Assembly: GCF_020085105.1 (NCBI RefSeq)
Contig: NC_058045.1
Location: forward strand, 10,061,833 to 10,125,832
Length of the DNA stretch: 64,000 nucleotides
Source of the DNA: Siniperca chuatsi
Taxonomy: Eukaryota > Chordata > Actinopteri > Centrarchiformes > Sinipercidae
Direction: 5' to 3'
The position numbers were made by a program, and so were the translations under genes. The notes under the pieces were generated by a model. The model was not told the origin of the DNA. It saw nothing but the letters and a program-made list of their open reading frames with translations, and searched no databases. Each line of letters begins with the position of its first letter. Positions within the stretch are counted from its first letter, which is position 1. Shown one piece after another: positions 25,217-35,011 of this stretch.

Positions 25217-25690
25217 TTAGAAGTTGTAACTTTATTGATGGTAAATAAAAAGTTTACTAATGCTTTATAGATAAGTCATAACTATTACTGAGGACACCTT
25301 TTGCGTTGCCAGGTTGTGAAAAATCCCTTTGACTGGTTTGACTGTTTCACTTCATTTTTGGAAACGGGCTGCTGACAATCTGGACCAAAATCCATTTATT
25401 AACACTTATAGCTGCATACTTCATGATTAAAACCCTTTACTACTTATTTATTATTTACATTTATACCTGGAATATTTAGAAAGTGAGAAACTCTTGAACA
25501 TTTATTAATGGATTACCAACATTTATAACTGTAAATAATACCAAATAGATATAATAAACACCAGCCAATATGATTTTTAACAACCTTGCAACCCAAACTG
25601 ATTTATAAAGCATGAGCAAATGATTTATTTACCATTATCAAAGCCATACAACTTTTAAATCCTGTATAAAAGGTGTCTTATTAGAAAGTG
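25217..25690. mobile_element. Long-TIR MITE-like element
   Basis: The left arm (about 25217-25275, containing GGTAAATAAAAAGTTTACTA and ATGCTTTATAGAT) is inverted at about 25600-25690 (ATTTATAAAGCAT, TTATTTACCATTATCAA). The outer AGGACACCTTTT and AAAGGTGTCTTA blocks are also complementary. There is no coding capacity. It lies between ano9 and sigirr. Confidence 0.6.
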
Positions 25691-25699
25691 GTGCCTTTG

Positions 25700-26071
25700 A
25701 ACACTAAATAAATAACCCGACAAGTCTTAATTTATAGAGCTACGTTAAGGCCGCTCTCGATTAGATGTTGACGTATTTTAGTGAATTTTCCTACGCCACC
25801 TCTTTCCAAGCCTCACTGTAACACAGGTGAAAGCCGGTGCAAACGTCACGTGACCGCGGGGAGCCAATATCCAGATGAGTTTTAGGTCTTTCCAGGTGCA
25901 GTTGAGCAACCAGAAGGCTGACGTCTGCGTAGTCACCTCTACGGCGCTACACAATAACTAAACTGTAATAAACTAACACGTTGTCTTTTAGGAAGTGATG
26001 TAGGTTTACAAAACGATTTTCACTCGGTTCAATTCTCACCTGAGGACGGAGGAAGCGGAAGACTGCGGCTC
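25700..26071 (+). promoter_or_regulatory. sigirr promoter region
   Basis: This block, richer in CpG than the flanking DNA, immediately precedes the sigirr start codon. It contains the palindrome GTCACGTGAC at 25845-25854 next to CCGCGGGG. A transcription start between about 25860 and 26040 is likely, but no TATA box was identified. Confidence 0.45.
25845..25854. promoter_or_regulatory. E-box palindrome of CLEAR/USF type
   Basis: GTCACGTGAC is a perfect 10-base palindrome 218 bases before the sigirr ATG. It equals the CLEAR consensus bound by TFEB/TFE3 and also suits USF1/2. Function is inferred from the motif and its position only. Confidence 0.45.
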
Positions 26072-29000
26072 ATGGCTGTGATTTTAGTCGCTTTCATATT
26101 GGTGTGCTTTGTTGAATGGAACAAGACTTTTCTCGCAGTCGGTAAGGATGTAACAAAACTTTACTAATAAAACGTTATGTACTTGATTTTACTCAGATAT
26201 GATAGGTTTGCACCTTATTTGGGAACTCCATTGTTAAATTCACAGAATTAGTTGATAGCTGTAGGATTCACCTTATTATTTTTTGGGTATATTTGTCCAT
26301 TTAAAACTATTAGTCACAGTCAGATTTACGGCATGCTGGATGGGTAAATACCAGGTCAATGCACATGTGGTCATTGTGTACAGGGTCACAGTATCTGTCA
26401 CGCAGTCACATGCTGTTGCCTGGCAACATGAGGACAAGACCCGAACTTCGGACCCGGATGTGTGTCCCTCTCAAATAAAACAAAGGGAAGTCAAAGAGGA
26501 ACCAGAGAGGGCAGTTGTGTGGCTTATTTTTGGTTTTGGTCGTAGTCACGATGAGCGCATGCGCCGTATATGTTGACGAACAGGTCCAGGCAGAAAAGGC
26601 CAGTTCTCATTAGTTAAGTTGTCTTCGATGCATTTTAAAGCTGTCCCGGCAGAGGTTAAATTAGAATAGGTCTCCGTCTGCATTGAACATGTCCTCAAAC
26701 AGAAAAGAAGAGTCAGTGTTTTTGTAATTTTTTTTTATCTAAGTCAGCAAAACACCACTTTGCTCAGAGTCTGCCAGGGTGAAAGAGTAAACAAGTTCAC
26801 TTTCATGCACCATTAGACACTTACTCTTTGCCAAAAGCTACACTAAAGCTGAACAGTCTTCTGAAGCCCCACAGAGTGTATGCAAACTGTTTCCAAAGTG
26901 GTTCCTCAAAAAACAAAGCTGATTTTAATATGACTTGGCTATGACATGACTGACACATTTATTACAGTTTACAATTATGTCATTATTAAAATCTAGGCAA
27001 GGTCATGGCAAGTTGGTTTTATTGCCAAATCAATCCCTGTCCTCATGTTACCTTACATAAAAAACGATTCCAATGATTTCCACGCAGTGAGGTATAGAGA
27101 TTTTTAATTTGGCAAGAAGAGAGCCCTGGTATGGCATTGGTACTCCCGTGTCCTTGAGTGGAGGGATCAGAATCGTTTTTTAGACAGAAGAAGTTGGATT
27201 CTGTTGCATCTCTAATGTAAAGATGAGTGTGTAAACTCCCTCCGTCTCTATTTGTAGCTCAGACTTGTGTGGATGAGAGCAGGTTTAAGGAGCAGGTGCT
27301 CTACGTGGGGCAGCAGGGGCCTCCATATCGGCTGAACTGCCCTCTGGAGCTTGTTCAGACCCAGAGCTCCCCGCAGCTCAAGCTTACCTGGCAGAAGGAC
27401 TGTGAGCAGCTCCTCGCCCAGGAAGGGAAGACCTACCTGGAGTTTAGCAGCCTCAGCTTGAAAGACCAAGGGAATTACACCTGTGTGCAACAAGGCAACA
27501 GCACAGCCTCATTCACTGTGCGTCTCATAGTTAAAGGTAAGTATTATTTCCATAAGTGTTGTGAAGTCATCTCAAACCTGATACTGTAATTGTGTGGCTC
27601 TCGCTGTAAGCTATTATTTGTCCCTGCAGTAAACTTAGAGTTTGTATGGGGGGTTGAAGGGGGTGGTTGAACGGATTGGCTACGCCTGCAAGGAGGCATT
27701 TTGTTTCAGCGTGCCGTCCAGCAGCAGTGCGCTCCCAGGCTGTACCTGGCAGCGCACATGAAGGCCTCTGTTGTCTGGAGCTCCTGCAGTGAACACAGAT
27801 AACAGTGGTATGGCTTTACACAGAGTCCCAGTGCTCCAAAGCGCCAGAATTTAAACCTAATGAGGGTCTGACCAGCCTCTGGAGGAATGTGGGATCCACT
27901 GTGAAACTGAACTGCACTGCTCTCCTCCTCTGGGACCCAAGAGAGGAGCAATGTGACACCACGCTGCAGTGGAGTAAAGATGGCCAACCCCTCACCAATC
28001 ACACACTTCACAAGCAGAATACCTCCTCATGGTGATTTGAAGCTTTTAAAATACCAGTTTTCCATTAATAATCAAGTGGAAGTATTTGAGAGTGCAAGAA
28101 AGATCAAGTTTTCTGTCGTACTTATCAGGTCTCCTGTTGTCGGCCAGCTGATGGTAAACAGTCTGCTGGTGATCACACTGAGAGAGCTGGACGATTTTGG
28201 GCTCTACAGCTGCACAGTGAGGAACATTTCCTCTGACTTCAGCCTACAGAATTCAAGTAAGACAACTAAAGATACCAACCTATAATATGCTGGGTCTCCT
28301 ATAGTCTGTCCTGCATCTTTTGTTATATTTCTAAAAAGATAGCCCACATAAAATTAAAAAAGAGACACAAGCACACAAATGTAACAACGTAGATTGGAGA
28401 AAACCGTGAAAGGCAAGACTCCATAAATAAAGAGGAGCACCAGTTATGCCAAGTATCTACATCAAAAATCATATGAAAGTATATTGTAGACGTGATCGGT
28501 GTATATCAAAACTATTACAAGGAAGTCAGCCAGCTCCACACGCTGTGTTAACTGTCTAGGGATTTTACAACTTTAAAATAGATACATACCTCCTTTATTA
28601 CATACAGCATTTCAACTGTGATACTGTTTATGCCACACACACTGATACATCCAGTCTGTATAATGTTACAGTGTCTTGGCAGGGAGCCTGGCCCAGCATG
28701 TAATATGTCAGCACCAGATAATCCTTGTGATTCACAACATGAATTGATTCTGATTAATGTTACTTCTCCCTGAATTAACTGTGCATTGAAAATGTGTACA
28801 GTTTGCTATTCTCTTCATTTTTGTAGTTGCAAGGACCCAGATGTACAGACACACTCTACTGACAGAATCCGTATTGTGTATAAAGTATTGGTTGATTATT
28901 TTATGCTTCTTTTTCTTTCTTTCTTTTCTCTGTGTGTGCACAGACGGCCCCAGCCACACAGCTGCTGTTATTGCAGCCATCATCCTCCTCCTCTTCCTCA

Positions 29001-32000
29001 CTGTAGCTGCTGTTGTGTACTCCAGGTGTCACCTGAACATCAAACTCTGGTACAGGAACTCCTACGGAGAATATGAACTCAGTGGTGAGGCTTCTTTTGA
29101 AGTGATATGAGGTTGCTATACTCGTGTATAAGACTGTAGTATTAACATTGCTGGTATGTGTCTCCATGTCTTCAGATGGCAAATTATATGATGCCTATGT
29201 TTCCTATGTGAACAATGATCATGACAGGAAGTTTGTCAACTTTATTCTCAAACCTCACCTGGAGAATAAAAATGCGTACAAGGTGCTCCTCAATGACAAT
29301 GATATCCTACCTGGCTCAGGTAAGCTTTCTGTGTGTAGTATTAAAGGGAACGCGGGATATATTGAATCCATTGTTTATGCAGTTTTTGTTGTTTTTTTAC
29401 AATCCAGGATTTTCAGATTCTGCTGTCACAATTATTACCTGTTATTCTGAGGCCTGTTTTGCCCAATTTGAAACATGCAAGCTGCAATTTGCAAGATGAC
29501 ATCATTTTCTCTCATGTTAATTTTGAGTTGTTTCATAAATCAAAACAAATGCCATACTTGAGACTTCACGAGAATGTAAGAGGCCCGTTGGATTTGCAAT
29601 CTACAATTTGCAAGCAACAATCACTTGTGTGACGTGACGTATAAGCAGTGCTCGCAAATCCTTTTTGTGAAACAGGCCCCTGGGTAACAAATTTTAATGT
29701 AAAGCTGCTAATTTTTTAACAATGCATAACAATATGAAGTGTCTCCAGAACCTTCTGCAGAGCTGCTAATGAACATGAGTCGCTCTCGGCGTCTGATCGT
29801 GTTGCTCTCTTATGCTTACCTTGAGCAGGACTGGTGCTCCAATAACTTCAGGTCAGACTCACACAGACGAATTTAATGTAGAAACAACACTGTTCAAACA
29901 GCACTTTATATATTTATAAAACTGAGTAAAACTACTGTGCCATCATTACAACATACCACTTGAGGTCAGTGTTGCTGCTGTATAGTGCAGTGTCCTATCA
30001 CAACTCATGACTGAAGCTGTGTGTGTTTTCAGACAGGGCCTTCTGCACATATTGGAGATATGTCAGCGGCCCATCTTCATCATGTTGGAGGGTCAGTCCA
30101 AACGCATGAGGCCTGAGATCAAGCAGCAGCTCACTGAGCACCAGCACCGCATCACCATACTCACCTGGAGGCACAACTCTGTGGTAAGATCCACAGTAAT
30201 AACCTACCAGTGCTCTCATGATAAAGCAAAAGCTTTCTGAGCAAACTTATAATAATGTAATTTTAAACACCATTATGTTTCTGTTTCGACAAAAAACAAA
30301 GGTAAATTGGATTTCAGCCAACTCACATGGAAAGAGTATATTATTATGTAAATACATATATACATATGTGCAAAGTATCTATAATGTTTTATAGTGTCTG
30401 CGCTCTGTCTGCCCTCTATTATAGTGAAATAATCATGTGAATAGACTGTGTCTTACACAACATTTGTTTCTGCTTTAAATTTTAAGTACTTTTCTAAAAC
30501 AAATATTTATGACTAAATAAGCAACAATCATAGTTTAAGTTCAGGAAAAAAACATCCTGAGATATTATTTTTTATTTGTAGGCGGTTTAACATGCAAAAA
30601 CTCAACTGATCTGTTTCCTTATAACTGCGGGTGTGGTTTGATCAGATTTGTTTGACTGGAAAGTGTGACTATTATCACATTTTGATTCAAATGTTGCTAA
30701 ATCCTGATTGGTGCACTAAAGTATGTGACAACACCTTTCTCCAACCGAACCCAGTTCAGTGCAAACCACTGAGAGGAGCTCAAAAAAACCAGCACAGGCA
30801 GAAATCTGTGAAAAAACCAACAACAAATTATGCAATTATAGATATTTCTGAGTGTAGAAATGTGTTTCAATGTAATTAAATAAATATACATATAAATTAA
30901 AATTAGAAATGTACAGTATATATATATATATTATGATACATGCAAGGCTTCTACAGTTCAGTTCAGTTTGACTCGTGGTGCGAGCGTGGTGTAATGTGTC
31001 GTGGTGTCCACAGACTCCCTCCTCAGTCTTCTGGAAGGAGCTGGCCTTAGCGATGCCTCGCAAAGTCGTCTTCCACAGGGAGTCTGCAGGCGACCCTCAG
31101 ACTGTGCTACAAGATGACAAGGACCCCATGCTGACCCTCGACGCCGACTACCTGGACTGCCGCTCGGACACTGACCCTGCTGGAGATCTGGGTAAGAACC
31201 GTCACAGGACTAGAAAAGTCCTCAAGTAATAATGTTAGGTTCACTCTTCACAGAAAGATGCATATGCAAAAAGTTTTGCATAAATGCAAGGTGACTGTTC
31301 GTATTTGAAAATTTGAAATCCAATACCTAGACAACATACAAGGCACATATGCTCATGTTTAACAACCATCTGGTACTGACTCTGATCCAGAGATGTAAAT
31401 GCTTGTCAACTGTTTGGTATTTCTTGTACATTGTCACATGAGAATTAAAATATAAAGAGTTCTAGCCTATATGCAAGTCTCAACCTGCTAAAGACTCTGT
31501 TCCCTTTTTCAACACACAGTGTGCAGTTGAATCCTATTGTACTTGACCCAGTTTGAATCAATAAACACGGACTCAACTACAGTTAATCATTAACTTCAAT
31601 ACTAGGACATCATATCAGATGATGAGCTTGCACATATTTTCTATACCAGCTTGTCTGTGATGTTTTATATCAAGACATACCAAGCAGACATGAGCTCAGC
31701 ATTTGCTTACTTGCAGAGAGTAACATCACTCTTATATGATTGTCCATACTGTAATTTCATTATGTTGGTCTATTCTGTACACTCGTCTATTACGTGTCTT
31801 TCCGTCCTCTGTTGCTCTTCCTGAGGTTTCTTCCATTTTTTCTCCGTTAAAAGGTTTTTTTTGGGGTAGTTTCTGGGATATATAAATAAAACTGACTTGA
31901 CTTATATTCTTCACTTAAATATGAAGCTACAGCCAGTTAGCTTAACTTAGCACACAGACTAAAAACAGGTGAGGTGCTGGTAGACAGCTAGCCTGCCTCT

Positions 32001-32441
32001 TTAGACAGAGGCAGGCTAGCTGTTTCCCCCTGTTTCCAGTCTTTATGCTAAGCTATGATAACCGGCTGTCGGCTGTAGCTTCATAATTGACAGACAGATA
32101 TGAGAGTGGTATCAATCTTTTCATCTAACTTTCGGCAAGAAATCATATAAGCATATCATAAAATGTCGAACTACTCCTTTAATCCCTCTTTGTACTACAG
32201 CAGTGAAAAATATAATGCATTTGCATTGATTTGGAATACATTTCTCACCTTTTGTCTTTCTGTTGCAGGGCTTCGCATCCCTGTGTACAAGGCTCTGGCC
32301 TGTAAAGCTCCTGTCCTCCCCGCTGCTCCCATCACTGTGGCTGAGCCCAAACCCTCGGACATTGACGTGTCCGACCTGGGATCACGCAACTATGGAGCCC
32401 GCTCAGACTTCTACTGCCTGGTCACTGAGGAGGACATTTGA
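26072..32441 (+). CDS. sigirr: SIGIRR-type IL-1 receptor relative with two Ig domains (teleost DIGIRR form)
   Basis: Coding exons: 26072-26141, 27258-27536, 27824-28031, 28129-28256, 28944-29084, 29176-29319, 29761-29851, 30033-30183, 31014-31191 and 32269-32441. They total 1563 bases, 520 codons. The signal peptide is residues 1 to about 24. Ig domain 1 (about 25-116) has Cys, Trp and DQGNYTC; Ig domain 2 (about 117-228) has LNCTA, LQWSKD and DFGLYSC. N-glycosylation sequons occur in both. One membrane helix lies at about 234-254. The TIR domain (about 279-425) has box 1 LYDAYVSY, the SRRLIVLLS strand and box 3 FWKEL. The tail [20 protein letters not shown] is almost identical to human SIGIRR. 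Human SIGIRR (410 residues) has one Ig domain. Teleost two-Ig members reported as DIGIRR damp IL-1 and LPS signalling. Neighbours ano9 and pkp3 match human SIGIRR. Confidence 0.93.
26142..27257 (+). other. sigirr intron 1
   Basis: It holds a RFX-type X-box, GTTGCCTGGCAAC at 26415-26427, and otherwise no recognised exon or repeat. The exon 1 to 2 junction is G|CT (Ala), just after the signal peptide. Confidence 0.4.
31920..32182. mobile_element. GCTAGCTGTTTCCCCCTG-family MITE, copy 1
   Basis: It lies in the last sigirr intron and runs from GAAGCTACAGCCAGTTAGCT to CGAACTACTCCTTTAA. It shares CTAGCTGTTTCCCCCTGTTT, TATGCTAAGCTA, GTGGTATCAATC and ACTCCTTTAA with copies at 38314-38816, 41007-41266 and (truncated) 63965-64000. 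It is partly self-complementary and noncoding. Confidence 0.75.
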
Positions 32442-33160
32442 TCCACATTCCCCTCACTTATCTCCCCTGATTTATAAAAATGAACAACTACATGGAGATC
32501 CTCATTAGCATTGCTCTTTATTTATCCATGTCAATATGGTAAATATGTTTTTGTTTCTTTTCTGTATAGCGTGTTGTTAAACAAAGTGTTACCCTTTTCT
32601 ATATCCACTTACCAAAGACTTATTTTGAATGTTTTTGTATTTTTTACTGTTGGGTTAAATATTTTATGAGACACTGTAGAATGAATTATCTGAAATATTT
32701 GTGTCAATCAGGGAAAGAAGTAACTTACTGTATATAGGGACATGATCATAACTGATCATTTCACAGCCAAGATCTCTCATTGAGTCCCCAGCAGAGGGCA
32801 GAGTAATGTCAGATAAGATGAAGGAATTCTGCAAACAGCAGTTTGTCTTAACTTGACAGCTGACAGTATACAGATGGTTTGGAAAGACAGAGAAAATACA
32901 TGTAAAAAAGTCCTAAAGTCAGATTTGAACCCAGAACACTGGTATCTGTCCACACACTGGTCAACTGGTGACGCAAATGACTGAAGAACTCACAGTTCTT
33001 CACAGTTCTGCAGTGGGGGTGATGTAAACTGACTCAAAACATGGCGGTCACGCTAATAAAGCAGTTTGACAAAATACCTGGCTATTTCTCTCTGTAAGGG
33101 CTCTGATCTCTGTCCTCATGGAGTAATGATCACCTACAGTGAAATAAGAGCCTAAATAAA
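32442..33160 (+). other. sigirr 3' UTR (probable extent)
   Basis: This is sequence after the sigirr stop TGA (32439-32441). AATAAA signals lie at 33055-33060 and 33155-33160, and either could define the end. Nothing else was recognised in it. Confidence 0.45.
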
Positions 33161-33280
33161 AGGTGCAGCAGGGAAGGTCTGGTATTGTTCCTGTCTGAGC
33201 AGGAGCAAATATGTAAACAGGGTGTGGCCGACATTTTACCGTGCTAGTGTCAGTCTGTTGCGGTCACAGCAAACGCTGCA

Positions 33281-33306
33281 GTGCGCACGCACACACACAC
33301 ACACAC
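33281..33306. repeat. (CA)n microsatellite between convergent sigirr and pkp3
   Basis: A short CA run lies in the narrow gap between the two predicted 3' ends. Confidence 0.8.
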
Positions 33307-33349
33307 GAGAAATGCTTACAAAATAACATTTCACTTCCAAATCTGTCAC

Positions 33350-34483
33350 TTTATTAGCTGAAAAATATCCAGATGATACATATGCCTGCATTCAACACAA
33401 AAGCAAATATTAAAACAGTCACAGAAACACAAGGTCACCATTTATACCACAGAGCAGTAAGAGTTACAATTCAGAGATTTTGAACTAAACCTTTTTTATG
33501 AATACTTACAAGTTAAACAAATAGAATTAAACTATTATACTTGCCAAAATAGGTTTCAATGGGGTCATTTATGAACACATAAAAAGACCCCCAATACTAA
33601 ACAAATATTGCCTTTGTTCTGAAAACAAAGTAAGGACTTTCCCCCCATACTCACACCATTTATTAAAATAGAAAAACAGCAGTTAGAATAGCATGTTAAA
33701 GAAAAATAAACAGACATAATGGTACTCTTATGAGTTCTGTTTGACAAAGCGATTAAAAATGTCACACATCAACATTTTGTATGACAAGACTGAGATTTCC
33801 CAAGCTTAAAAAGCACCTAACTAAATACAAAACTTTGGAGCCACAATCATCCCCAGATTTCTGAATCAAATTTAGTAATATAAAAATTTCAGCAATCCTG
33901 TGGTTTGCATTCAATTATAACTATGTATCGAAAAACTACAAATACAAAATACAAAGCTACAGTATAATAAACATTTGATTTCTGTGTAAAAGAGAAAGCA
34001 ATATCTACAAACATGCCATGTCACTGCCACATTTGTATGCAAGATAAGGCACAAGGGTCCACCAATATTGTCCATCAACAGTCGTGAACTGTTTTCAAAA
34101 TGGCAGAAACACAAACAGCTGCAAAACAAGTTGCTCTGACAAAAAAAAAAATAAATCCCTGATTCCACACTAAAACATACAGTGTTCAAACAAAACGGTT
34201 AAAGGTGCACACATTAGTCCATCAATAATCCACTGTACTGGATCCACATTTCAGGTCCTGATGTCCATCGAGTTTTAAAAATACACAGGAAGTCCTTTTT
34301 CATCGAGTAGATCCTCCATCACTTGTGTGTTCATGTTTTTAATCACAAAGGCAGTTAAAAACTGAACCCAAGGTATCTTTGAATAGTATAAAGAGTTTAT
34401 TTACTCCGGCATATCTGAAAAGATTTGCTCTAAAGGGGGCTGGTAGAGTGCAGGACTGATCACTGTTGTAGAAGTGAACTACG
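33350..34483 (-). other. pkp3 3' UTR with polyadenylation signal
   Basis: On the minus strand, AATAAA occurs at 33355-33350, about 1.1 kb downstream of the pkp3 stop codon. The stretch is A+T-rich and has no plausible exon. Other TTTATT matches (for example near 34397) could be earlier sites. Confidence 0.5.
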
Positions 34484-34932
34484 TTAGATCGTCATATCTG
34501 CAAAATCTGGTCTTGTAAACCCTTTCTGTAACACAAAGAAACAAGATGGTATTATGACATTTGTTTGGACATGAAACACAGCAAAAGTATTGTGTATAAT
34601 TTATTTAAGTTCTTATTTTAATATTAATTATACTGCACACCAGTGAGGTGTTGACCTGGAGTGACCTCTGAGCTCCATTTCATAGTTACGCAATTCTGTG
34701 TTTAAAAAGCTTAATTTTTGCGTATGTACATATTTTTCGTAACATGGTGGTGCAGGTATCTGAGTATTCAATGTACAACTGTATGTAAAACAAGCATTAG
34801 CACATGTATTCTGTTCTGTTGGGACTTGTTCATTAGGAAATAAACTGAACACCGCACCCTTGGGAGGGGCAAGTCGTAATCTGCGAAAGGCAGTAAACCT
34901 ACCTGGTCCTGCCCAAGACATGGATGCAAAGG

Positions 34933-34972
<40 letters not shown>

Positions 34973-34980
34973 TCATCAGT

Positions 34981-35011
<31 letters not shown>

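Noticed and set aside
27805-28035. ATG-initiated frame across the second sigirr Ig exon
   Set aside because: The exon starts at the acceptor before 27824, joined in phase to the upstream Ig exon. The apparent ATG at 27805 is intronic.
29448-29683. AGGCCTGTTTT and AAACAGGCCCCT as a possible inverted-repeat element in a sigirr intron
   Set aside because: The complementarity is short and the interior is not clearly palindromic. Insufficient to call.
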